Assembly (NCBI GenBank): GCA_029204045.2
Contig: CM055077.1
Location: 1,509,393 to 1,573,392, forward strand
DNA: 64,000 nt
Direction: 5' to 3'
DNA from: Tillandsia leiboldiana
Taxonomy: Eukaryota > Streptophyta > Magnoliopsida > Poales > Bromeliaceae
Below, in pieces: positions 46,528 to 57,900 of the stretch. The notes below the pieces were generated by a model, which made no database searches, had not been told where the DNA came from, and saw only the letters and a list, made by a program, of their open reading frames with translations. Within the stretch, counting starts at the first letter, position 1, and each line of letters starts with the position of its first letter. The translations under genes and the position numbers were made by a program.

Positions 46528-47502
46528 TGATGGAGGTGGTGGGGGCTAGAATTTAGCAACACCGAAATAGTGGTATCCATGGCCACACCCACGGTAGTAG
46601 TAACACCCATGGAGATGGTGGGGGTTAGAATTTAGCCACACTCATATATAGTCTTCTAGGTTTATAGAAGACGAGAGAAATGTGAGAGAGATTCAGGAGG
46701 AGGGCTCGAGTTGAAGCTACTCTATTGCAGAAGAGGAGTCTGTGTAATCGGTGTAATTCTTCTCTTGGTTAATGAATCTTATTTCACCCGCATATTTTCT
46801 GTTTTGGTTTTTCTTCTCTTCGTGGTTGTGTTGGTTCCAGTTTCGTTGAGGGAACGGGTTTATGGTAAAAATTCGATTTGACGTTTTCGTTGCAGAATGC
46901 CAACACTAGGCAGTACCGACGTGGATTGCGGTACCGGAACGAATTGCGGATTCACAGAATCTAGTATCGGGGCGAGTACCCGATTTCCCAACAATTGGTT
47001 AGGCTCCTATACTATTGATTGTACCAGAGCTCCGATATTATAGTCACATTTTCGATCTTAGGGTGTTCAAATCAACGATCCACTCCGTTAAAAATGATCT
47101 ATGGTATTTAAAGTTTTTTTTTAAAAAAATTATATTTTTTTCGACATAGTTTACTTTATGGCCAAATCATTTCAAAATTGTTAATTTTCGATGTCTATAA
47201 TGACGAGTTCGTAGTTTAACGGTACAGAAGAATCGAAATTTATTCAATTTTTGATAGAAAATACTTTAAACTATTTAAATTAAGATCGACATTCTTGATT
47301 TTAAATTCAAAAGTTATATTCTAAGATTTTAAAGATTATTCAATTTTTACCGTTCATTTTGACATGTTTTATTTACTAAGTAATTAAATGATATCAAAAA
47401 AAATTAAAATTTTATTCCTAAGAACTTTATAAATCCTAAATAATATTTAACGGTGTGGATCGTTGATTTGAATACCATAAAATTAAAAATGAGACTATAG
47501 TT

Positions 47503-47510
<8 letters not shown>
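46528..47510. other. Unassigned repeat-like sequence
   Basis: 46528-47000 has a duplicated GGAGGTGGTGGGGGCTAGAA / GAGATGGTGGGGGTTAGAAT, and a polyadenylation-like region TTAATGAATCTTATTTCACC, suggestive of a small LTR. 47000-47510 is AT-rich. No gene is seen. Confidence 0.35.

Positions 47511-47585
<75 letters not shown>
47511..47585. repeat. (TA)n microsatellite
   Basis: About 75 nt of TA dinucleotides. Confidence 0.95.
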
Positions 47586-47588
<3 letters not shown>

Positions 47589-48066
47589 TGCGGTAAGCCG
47601 TTTGCAAATTTAACGGTGTAGAAATATTCAAATCACATGAAATTTTGACAAAAAAATTTATATACTATATAAAATAATATTAATATTTTTAATATAAAAT
47701 TTTAGTGGCATAACATTATATCTTGTGAGATTCTAAATATACCCTCAAAATTAGAATATAAATCTTACACCTGCTCCTCCGATTTCAAATATTTTTTTTT
47801 TTAAAAAAATATTTATTAAAAATTTTAATAAAATTAGTATATTAATTCTTAGTTGAATAAGATATAAAATTTTTGTTCACTTTTTTATTATACAAGTAGC
47901 ATTACGTAATATGTACAACAAACCCTATAATAATAATAAGGAAACCCGATTTTTCACTGCCTCGGAAAACTGATCATTTTTTTAAAAATAGAGCCTAAAT
48001 TTTTTTTGTTGTGAATGTGAAATTTACACTAATATATAAATATTCTGATAGCATTTTCTCTCTCAC

Positions 48067-50822
48067 CTTATTATAAAAGTGTTGTCGGTCGGGCCGGCGT
48101 TGAGCCGTGTGTAAAGGACGATTGACAGCGTCGCATTTACCCACGGATAAAGAATCGGCTTCAATGGCCTCATTTCGAGCCCGGATATGAACGGAGTCCC
48201 CAATCCCGTGTTTATCAGACACACTTGCAAGTAGTTCGCAGGAGCAACGGTAATGACCTCAGCCCGAGACGCCCAGCCGGCATCGCTAACATTTATCGTC
48301 TGCCAGAAATTGACCCCGATGTGGAGATCGAATAATATCGGGAGCTTATTCAGCCCGTCGTAGTTTGCATACATGAACGTCGCGCGCACGAGATATTTTT
48401 CCCCCGCCCGCAGCGACTTCAGAGTGTAGCAGTTTCGCGCGCCGGTGTCGAAGCTCCGGACGTTGAGGTAGCTCTTCGAGAGCGTGGGGGTTATGTACTC
48501 TGCTGATATGTTGTTGTTCGCGCCGGTGTCGATGAATTGCTCGTCGGAGGTGTAGGGTAATGTCGTGATGCTGTCGAAATAGCTCGAGTTTTCGGAGAGG
48601 CCGCAATCTATGCTTATGAAACCTGGGAGAGTAGAAAGAGATATTCAGATTCAAAGTGTATATGGTCCCTTCAAATTTCAATATTTGATTGTGCAGTTCA
48701 AATCAAACTAATCAAAACTAAAAGTTTATATTTTCCATTGCTGTCCAGAATAGTTTGGTATGCCTATAAATTAAGGTAGACACAGATAATACTTACTTGA
48801 ATTATGAATTATTTAAAATCAGCTATTTAATTTTTTAAAATTTTAATTTTATTATTTAATTTCTTAATTTATTTGATTTGTGTTACATTCTGACTTTAAA
48901 ATTTAAAATAATTATTTATTTTAATAAATTTACATATACGAAAATTATAAGAAGTATATTGTAAAAATAAATAATACATTCAAATTCTAAAATAAAAGTG
49001 TCGTTGATTAATTTAAATAAAATAAATTGAAATATTGGTTAGTAAAATTAAAATTTTAAAGTCTTATTGACCGTTTCTAACGCAAGTGGTAAAGAATTTG
49101 GTGGTTGATACCGGATTCCGAGTTTAAAGCCAAATAAACGACCTTTCTCACGTGGCAGAACTAAATAAAAAAACGTCACGTTTAGTAAAATATATTTTGA
49201 TATTTTAAAATATTAAAATTTTTTAAAATTCCGATGCTTTAAAGTATCAAAAAATTAAAAATAATAATAATATTTATCATTTAATAAATTAGTTTGATAC
49301 TTATCTGACAATATTTTTTGAAACGTTATTTACTATATTGTAGAAAATAGAAACACTTATCCCAAGTCGTCTAAAAGGTATTTTTATATTAAAAAAAAAT
49401 TGTAGTCTCTTATCAATTTCAAATTTAGTTTAAATCAAAATTTCAAACTTAAAAGTTTCTCTTTTTGTGGCTCAAAAGTTTGTATTAATTTTTTTTACCT
49501 AGTTGAATCGTTTGCGCTTTTGTTTGAAGAATCAACAATTTTTTAGTCATGTAATAGTACGTATTCAACTGTAGTACGTATTCAACTGTCGTATAAAAAC
49601 ACTAACTCGACACATGTAAGGTTGCGTTTGGTTTAGGTATAAACTATAACTGCTTATTCCAGAAATAGATATAAGTTCATAAACCAACATGAATAATAAT
49701 GAAAATTGAATTGTTCCTAGGAATAAAAAAAATAGCGTTTGGATAGTTATATTGAAATAGTGAGAATAAGAATAATTATAATTTTAAAATAATAATATTT
49801 TATCTAAATAATTAATATAAAATATTAATTAAATAATAATTTAACTTATTTAATTAACTATTACCATATAACCTTGAATATTAATTGATAAAATAATTAA
49901 CAATAATAAATATTATTAATAAATAATTCACTTAATTACAAATAATTTAATAAATTAATTAGTTAATTATCTAGTCGTTAGATAATTAGTTAATAAAATA
50001 ATTAAATTAGTAAAAATATTATATTAATTAAAGAGTTAATTCAATAATTAAAATTATATTTATTTTAATTAAGTTTATTCATAATTAATTGATAAAATAA
50101 TTAACAATAATGAGTATTATTAATAATTTAATTAATTACAAATAATTTAATAATTTAATAATTTAATTAGTTAATTATCTAAATACTTAAATAATTAGTT
50201 AATAAAATAATTAAATTAGTTAAAATATTATATTAATTAAAGTAGTAATACAATAATTAGAATTATATTTATTTTAATTAAGCTTATTTTTAAATGAGAA
50301 CAAATCTTGTTCAAGAAAAAGGTTGAAATAGTAATTCCAGACTTATACCAGCTTATTTCAGAAAGACGAAAACTGTTGATCCCATTCATAACTAAACACG
50401 TTTGGGGAACAAAACTGAAACAAAATCTTATTTTAGATATTGTTCCCGAAACAAACGGGCCTAAGAGTATGAAGATCAGGATCGCCCAACCATACTGTGA
50501 ATACAACTCCACACAAAAATCACCTAGATCAGAGAAACATGTTGATCATAATTAAAGATAAAAAAAGAATAATTAAAGACGAGCAATATTCAACATGATC
50601 ATTCATTGTTAGTAGCATTGAATAATTAATACCCCATTCTTAGCAAAATATTTAGCCACATAATTGCTAAAAGGGATTTGAAAGTAAAGTTGCTAAAAAG
50701 AACACCAAAAAAAAAAGGGAATTTGGTTAGAAGAACATACCGAGACTATCAGGTTGGCCATAAACTCGAATGTTACTTAGCAAGCCAAGAAGAAGAACTA
50801 AGCAGAACCATTTCACTTCCAT
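48067..50822 (-). CDS. Malectin-like LRR receptor kinase, gene C (exons 1-2 only)
   Basis: Exon 1 is 50822-50741 (27 codons plus 1 nt, MEVKWFCLVLLLGLL, signal peptide). Exon 2 is 48622-48067 (556 nt, FISIDCGLS, FMYANYDGLNKLPILF, GLGTPFISGLEMRP). Splice sites and frame are intact. Downstream the intron 2 sequence is kept to about 47640 and then lost in repeats. No exon 3 follows before the second exon 2 of gene B at 41965. It is therefore either the detached 5' end of gene B with a duplicated exon 2, or a truncated gene. Exon 1 spliced to gene B exon 2 would keep frame (82 + 2672 nt = 918 codons). Confidence 0.8.
49070..49170 (+). mobile_element. tRNA-derived SINE-like insert
   Basis: TTTCTAACGCAAGTGGTAAAG resembles a pol III A box in plant tRNA-like retroposons, followed by GGTGGTTGATACCGG and GATTCCGAGTTTAAAG, a decayed B box. 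It is absent from the collinear intron of gene A. Confidence 0.35.
49620..50461. mobile_element. PIF/Harbinger-like MITE (842 bp)
   Basis: Starts GGTTGCGTTTGGTTTAGG and ends ACAAACGGGCC; the imperfect inverted termini share GTTTGT/GTTTGG. TAA flanks both sides (49617-49619 and 50462-50464). Gene A intron 1 reads straight through (CGCATCAAAGAGTACGAAG at about 14150), giving the empty site. The interior is AT-rich with short direct repeats and no transposase. Confidence 0.7.
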
Positions 50823-50824
50823 TG

Positions 50825-51525
50825 TCGTAGTGTCGATGAAGCATCCATTCATTCTCGCAGCCACCTCATTTTTATCCCCGTCGAGAATAACAAAGACCGC
50901 CCGACGTATAGCCAACGGGAAGACTTATACTAATACATCTTCTATAATACATTATTATTCATCTAAATTAAATGAATGATTTGTACTTCTCTCTCCTTAC
51001 ATTTAATTAGTTGGTCACTAGTAGGGTCTACTAACAAATGTAAGATAGGTATGGTTGCTTTGCCTAGCCCTGCTAATGGTATGGCTAGCTCCACCGCGTA
51101 TGCTTTTGGATCGTCGTTACATAGAGAATAGCGCGTTGATCATAATATGGTTTCAGAATAGTCAAACTAGCTACCTTTTATTTTTGTACATTGTATTATC
51201 ATTTTAGCGAAGCAGAGGTTGATAGCTGAAATTGTCGTATGCTTATGGATCATCATCACCGAGAGAATAGCATTTTTTTTAAAAAAAATTAAAGTTCGAT
51301 GAAGCATCCGTTTATTCTCAGCCACCTCATTCTTATCTCTGTCGAGATCGAGAATAACAAAGACTGCCCAACGTATAGCCAACGAGAATTATAGCCAACG
51401 AGAATGACTTGTACTAATACATCTTCTATAACACATTATTATTCGTCTAAATTAAATGAATAATTCGCACTTCTCTCTCTACTCCTTGCACTGCGTATGC
51501 TTATGCTTATGGATCGTCATCACGA
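50825..51525. promoter_or_regulatory. RLK upstream modules, gene C
   Basis: Proximal (50833-51110) and distal (51297-51480) copies of the same module as upstream of A and D. The distal copy carries small insertions, such as a repeated ATAGCCAACGAGAAT. Confidence 0.6.
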
Positions 51526-51659
51526 AGAGAATAGCATGGTTTCAGAATAGTGCACTGCGTATGCTTAGGGATGATTAGTCTAAAGGTTGACACATGGATA
51601 ATAAAAAAAAGTGGGTTCCAATTGAATGTATGTTGTTGTTGGCGCAAAAAAAAAATAAC

Positions 51660-52200
51660 GCCCTGTTGTGCGCTGAATTGTAATGCTGACCTGGTCGGGT
51701 CTTCTATCGGTTTCGGAAATAATCCTCTAGAATGCGCTGCTGATCGCTGACTTGATCCGGTCTTCTATCAGTTTCGGAATTAATCCTCTAGAATGCGCCG
51801 TGTATCAAACGATCGGATTGAGAAGGTATCTACTCAATCGGGTTCTTTTCAATCGAGCACAAAAAGAATTCGGTCTAGAAAAATCGAACTATTCGAATGT
51901 TCTTTTCAAGGGATGACTCGGCATGATGAACTGAATCGAATCGTAAAGCTTCGAAGTGGATTGGGAACCGGCTACTGTTAGAATTACTCCTAGGAAAGAT
52001 GTCAGGTTACGCTAGGAAAGCAGTAAGGAAAGATATAAATCTAATTTAGAAAAACTATAGATGCAAGAATTAAAAAAATTAAAAAGCTTGTGGTCGCTGC
52101 TGGCTTACACGATTGCATGACCTTCTTTTTAAGAGAAAATTCCGCTTATTTATATTGGTGCGAATTCTTCTTAGGATCCTCGGAACATGTTTGATTATCA
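51660..52200. other. Unassigned insert at a unit boundary
   Basis: The left flank matches P2 downstream sequence up to about 51660, and the right flank matches the 3' flank module from about 52200. In between is sequence unlike the rest of the array, with two copies of about 67 bp (GGTCTTCTATCAGTTTCGGA, TCCTCTAGAATGCGC). A 62-codon frame at 51793 is not recognised. Organelle-derived DNA is possible but unproven. Confidence 0.35.
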
Positions 52201-52204
52201 CAAT

Positions 52205-52520
52205 TCATAGGAGTTCCGAGTGTGTTTGGTTACGATGAACCGGTCTCGTACCGTCGCCCACGAGACTCCTCACTCCAAAGAACTCACCATGGTTCATGCA
52301 CCGCGATCACGACTTCACATCTTACGAAGAGTCACAAGAACCTGAGACAACGGGAACGAAGGTCCGACGCAATCTTGAGAGGAAGGTGTTGCTTTTGTAA
52401 TTTAATTCAAATTTATTATTATGCTTTGCAAATTACTCTTCAAGTCACTGATACATTTATTTTACAAGAACCAAGAACAGATAAAATCATTTCTGCACTT
52501 GTTTGGAAGACTCTTCCAAG
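52205..52520. other. RLK 3' flank module without a gene
   Basis: Collinear with 5531-5780 and 24470-24750 (TTCATAGGAGTTC, GAGACTCCTC, ACAAGAACCAAGAACAGATA, AAGACTCTTC). The kinase exons that should follow to the right are missing; instead a piece of upstream module (52530-52700) is joined. This is the scar of a lost RLK copy. Confidence 0.7.
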
Positions 52521-52802
52521 ATTCGTCTCCATGAAGCATCTGTTCATTCTCTCAGTCATCCTATTTCTATTCTCGTCGTTCGAGCGACTTATTCTAATGC
52601 ATTTTCTATAACATTTTATTATTCGGCTAAATTAAATAAATAATTGCTCTTCTCTCTCCGCACACTCAATTAGATCGTCATTAGTGTGTCGTCATCACAG
52701 AGAGGATAGCACGTTCATAATGGTTCCAGCCCTTTTAGCGAACCAGAGGTTGACACGTGGATAATAGAAAAGGTCGAGAGCAAAAGTGGTATAATATAAT
52801 AA

Positions 52803-52978
52803 CTAGAGCAATACTACATGTACACCCCGAAGGGATGTATATCATACACCTCCACCATTTTAATGATGACGATATCTTTTACGGGTCACATCGATTGACC
52901 CATCATCACATCCCACCTATTGGATGGATGGGGTGTGTGATATACACCCCGTTTTGGGTGTACAAGTATCATTTCCCT
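52803..52978. mobile_element. Nested-palindrome MITE
   Basis: Arms ACATGTACACCCCGAAGGGA and, inverted, ACTTGTACACCCAAAACGGG; centre GGGTCACATCGATTGACCC. Clear member of the 40625 family. Confidence 0.75.
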
Positions 52979-53154
52979 AATAACTAAGTATGTCCATTTT
53001 TGCTGAGAGAATAAAATAAGAATTTAATTTTGGAAACAATTCTCACACATAGGATTTATTCAGTTTTTTTTTTTTTTCTTCTTTTCAGTTTGATTTTATC
53101 TAGCTCTTTTAATTGTCAAATTGATGTTATATTATCACATACTATTAAAATTTA

Positions 53155-53338
53155 AAAAATATTTTTTATACACCCTAAAAGAAAAAATGTATATCTTACA
53201 TTTTATCTATTCAAAAATAAAATAAATTTTATTGATCACTTCGAAATGATCAGTGAAAGACATTTTATTCTTAAATAGATGGAATATATATATATTATAC
53301 ATTTTTTTTAAAGATGTATGAGTAGCATTATTCTTAAA
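53155..53338. mobile_element. Nested-palindrome MITE, diverged
   Basis: The centre GATCACTTCGAAATGATC and the right end TGTATGAGTAGCATTATTC are recognisable. Arms are AT-rich but still pair. Confidence 0.55.
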
Positions 53339-53828
53339 ACTATTTTAGTGTCGTCCTGTATATAAATTAGAATTACAAAGGGATACCGAAAATAAGAAAA
53401 TTTGTGGTGGTTAGTAATTTTTAAATTGGAGACCAATTCAATGTCGAAATGCAAAATCATATATACAATCTCACACTAAGAAGATATTAGCTAAAGAGAT
53501 TCGCAAAATTTTATATAATCAACAATTTGGTGGTGGTATTAATCAGGCCTTCAATCGAAGATAAATTTAAAACAAAAAAAAAATAATAATAATAATAAAT
53601 AAAATCAATGTCAACTACATGCTGTATATACAATTGCATAAATAGCAAAGGATACAGTGCATACATGTATAAACTTGGATATGAATGCAATTAGTTCATA
53701 ATTAAAGCATTTAAGTTATTTTATTTGGATCTATTGGGCATAAAAAAAATCAGCCAAATACATACAAGAGCACAATAAATAAATAAATAAATAATAGCAA
53801 GAACTCATGCATGAATTGTATTGTAATT
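53339..53828. other. AT-rich intergenic sequence
   Basis: No gene, RNA or mobile-element structure is supported here. Confidence 0.5.
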
Positions 53829-54229
53829 TCACCTCCAATGAGGCCTCGTTGTTTCTTTTCCCTTATCCTTCCTCTCATCACCAACTCTTCCATGAGGAGA
53901 CCGTGACCGGGGACTCGCTGTGGTCGACCGAGGTGCGTTCCACCCTTTGTCCCGGACGTACTTGGCGAAAGATCGAAGCGACCGAAACCTCGGCGATGAG
54001 CTTGCTGTGTCGACGTTGGATTTCTCCTCCCCCTCTACGTAGAGTTTTCGACTTTCTTTCTGTGGCCCGTCGCTTTGGCTGTCTGACTCCGAATCCAGCG
54101 GTGGTGGTCGGTCGCTGTCAAATGTAGTGTCGACAGTCGTCACTGACGCCGGCGTGTCTTCATGCACATTCGAGGACTTGATCATGAACGAAGTTGCTGC
54201 CCACGGCGGAGGCGGTAGAGGATCGTTTT
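53829..54229 (-). CDS. Exon-like frame, possible terminal exon of an unrecognised gene
   Basis: Minus-strand frame of about 133 codons ending at the TGA at 53829-53831. A good acceptor (TGTAG|AAAACG) lies at 54230. The coding style is plant-exon-like: GC-balanced, rich in Ser, Pro, Asp and Arg, with DPLPPPPWAATSF near the start and a basic end (RSRSPHGRVG, RKDKGKE). It looks disordered and has no domain I know. The gene would extend to the right into 54230-54921, where I see no further exon, or it could be an alternative end of the PFK transcript. Expression is not shown. Confidence 0.35.
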
Positions 54230-54921
54230 CTACATGGAGACATGTTGTAAGAATCCAAAAGAGTAACGCATGATCAATAACCACACAAATACTAGACAAT
54301 ATACAGCAGGGGTTAATAAAACATACGAGGGCTGCTAAGGTGATGAAATATTACATATTACCACAGTTTGCTAATCGATAGAAAATCTGAGTGACAGGGT
54401 ACATAGAGGGGAAGTTTATTGTAAGGAGATCATAACATGCAGTACGTGGGCTAAAATAATTGGATTCTTTTCACTTATTAAAAGTAATGTTATGCCACTT
54501 TCTCTTTTCAACTGCACAAAAGAAGATGAAAGTACAATTCAACCTACAAATGTACACTCAATATGGCAAATTCCACATTTATATCCATCTCTAGTAAGTA
54601 GAACAAAAACCATAGGAAAGTCGAGGCCCGATACGTTATAAATCACTGGCAAAAACCTGTTCGTTCTCCCATCATACACATATATGTATATTTCTCTCAA
54701 GAGCAACATTTGTTATATATCCTGTAACAAGTTCATACAAACTACACTAGGCTGCTCTTACCATGCCTCTATAAGTTAATATAAAAGACAAGATACATGT
54801 CACATAGTTGGGCTGAGACTTCGAACTAAAAGCATCACTAGATAATTTAAATCACACTCATGGTTTAAATATATCTGTCAAAATATCTGCCAATAGTGCA
54901 GTCGAAATGGCAATCATCGCT
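54230..54921. other. 3' flank of PFK, no gene resolved
   Basis: AT-rich. It should contain the PFK 3' UTR (polyadenylation site not located) and any upstream part of the 53829 frame. Confidence 0.5.
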
Positions 54922-57900
54922 CTAGCAGGTCTCACCAGTCGATAAAGTGGATTCTCCATCCGGGGTGTCCTTGGCGGTCGATCCTTTCATTGGCTTCTCG
55001 GGCTCTTTTTGCTCCTCGACGTCTTTGGCACTCAAAAAGCTTGGCTGGTTGGTTGATGACAGTAGCCTTGCCCACATACGGTCGGTTATCACGACCTTGT
55101 TCCGTGTCTGTGTCACCCTCTGCAGTCATGAGAAAATTTTGCGTCACATACACAGGGACGAAGGATAGAAAATGGTAGAAAAATAGAACGGAGAAATTGA
55201 AGGAGGGCAGTATTGATTACTAGCTCAAAGAATCATGCCGAACCGAAATAAAAAGATAGACGCTTCTTTTGCTCCTCTGTTTAGTATTAGATATCAAAAG
55301 AAAGATTAGGTGGAGACCACCTCTACTAAAGACCATTATGAAATAGAACACGGCAACTTTGATTTTTTTTTTTAGTAACTTCTGCTCGCTTTGATTTGAA
55401 TTATTCCGATCATTGCTGATTTTATTGCAATCTCCAATTCAAATGATGAAAATAACTCATATCAAAATAAGCAAAAGTAAAAAGGGGGCCAATCATGATA
55501 ATTGAGTTGCGGTTTATCTTTCAGCATGAATAATCCAAATAATTAAAATACCAAATCTACATATGCAACACATGCATGTTAGAGGCGCTAAGTGTTAGCA
55601 ATACTTACATGAAATGGTATATAAGTATGCCTGCCATTAACTAGTCCAACAGTGAAGCCAGTATATCCTGCCATCGCACCATGGATGGCGCTATGAGCTA
55701 GAAGGGTGCAGTAGACATTGTCAGATGCATTGCTCGGAATTGCGCGAATCATGTATGTTGGATCTGGAAATGAATAGTAGAATGAATATATTATTCCCGT
55801 AAAGTAATTGGAGAATGATGAGATATGTTCAATCATCTAAAAGGAAATGAAGACGTGGAAGAAGCCAAAGATAACTTACCTATATATTTAAGATTTATCG
55901 CCATTTTCTGTTTGCTGGAGAAGTAAGCCTATGTTAAAAAACGGAACAAGATTAATATATTAAATAAGTATACATCAAAATGTTGAAGCAAGACAACTTA
56001 TGGCCAATAACTAGCACGATAAGCTGATAATGACAGCATTTTCGAAATATGCGTAAGGAATAATAAGGTTTATGGTTGTACTCACTAACAAAAGAAGGAT
56101 GAAGAGCTTAGACATCAACAATTCACATGCTTCAGGCATGATTATATGCTTCTCAGTCCATAGAATATAGCCTTATTGGCACCAAAAGAAAAAACAAGGT
56201 GCAAGAACAAACTACAAGCTAGACAAAGTTAAAAAAGAAGTAGAACTTCCTACATGTAAATAGTGATTATATACCTTAATCTTGTGAGATAACCAGAGAC
56301 CAACATCAAGAAGCAGCTTGTTTCCAGAGGCATCTTCGTGGTCCATGGACTGCATACTTTCAGCAATAAGTTTTTGACCAGCTCCCTCAGCAACAACAAT
56401 AACCATGTGTCCATTCTCTTTAAGCCTCTTTTCAATGTATTCAAGAAGTCCACCTTTTCCTTCCAGATAAAATGGTGATTCTGGAATTAAGCAACAGTCC
56501 TAAAAAAAAAAAAATGAAAAGTATACAAAAAAGTATTATCTTCTCTGAAAGGAGAAAACAATATTGTGTTGAATCTCAGAATCAATATACTAACACAAGC
56601 TGTGGCAGACCTTCAAAGAAAAGGAAAATTTAACCTACGCAAATAAAGAAGGAATCACACTTACCACATCTCGGCTGGCAAGAGTAGCATACATTGCAAT
56701 GAAACCTGCAATAATAGAGTTTATTAGATATGAGAAGTAAGACATGGCATAAGAGAATTAGAAATAATTCAAGAAAATGACATAAAGAAAATTTTATCAG
56801 ATTGTAGGTAAGGGCTCAGAGTTAAAAACTTTTACATTATTACTTTGGTCCAAAAAAAGGGACAAAAATAAAAAATAAAAACCATGTAAATTTGTACAAG
56901 TTATTTGTTGAAGAATGAATAATCATGGATTCAATCGATCAATCAAAAAACTAACCACTATAGCGACCCATAAACTTTACTAGGCCTATGCCATTCTCAA
57001 CACTTTCAGCTTCAACGTGTGCTGCATTAATGGCACGTTGGGCCTCCTCCACAGCAGTGTCAAAACCAAATGACTTGTCAATAACCTGAGCCAACAAGAG
57101 ATGACAAAAAGCTTAAATTTGGTTTCAATTAACAGATCCATAACTCATCAGGAAAAAGAAAATAGAAAATACAGCTTTTTGGTTGGAAACTCATATATAG
57201 GATTATGACCAACCGCAATGTCATTATCTATTGTCTTTGGAATTCCAGAAACAGCAACATTGAGACCGCGTCTTCGAATTTCCTGTAAAAATTTCATTAG
57301 GAATAGCAAAATAGTTCAGTTACTCCCTCAAAATTTAACAATTAAAACATACTTCTCTAGTCTGCATGGTAAAGTCTACATGTTTTTGATCGATATATAT
57401 AATATATTGTGATATCCCACTTTCTAATTCAAAATTACCTTAAAAATCTCCGATGCTCCTTTTTGAGTTCCATCTCCACCAATGATGTAGACCTGGAGAA
57501 ATTATACCCAATACATCGTCTTCCTGAATTCAAGAATTAAAAATCTTACAGCTAATTAAAATTACGATAGACTTTTCCTGTATACCTGATTAATTCCACG
57601 GTCTTCAATGTTGTCAACAATCTTTATGGTATCATGACCTCCCCGAGATGTTCCAAGGATGGTACCACCCCTTTTGTGAATGTCATTGACAGTCTTTGGT
57701 GTCAAGGGTATAGTGTTGTGAGCATAGAATCCCCTGTATCCACCCTATAGATGCTCCAATATTAAAATCTAACTACACATATGATATTATTAAAATATGC
57801 TACAGAGCAAAATAACAAGAAGCACCTAGAACTACCATTGCATACACCTATATCTATAAGTTTAGCAAGCAATACAGGTAGGAAGTACAGGTAGCTAGAA

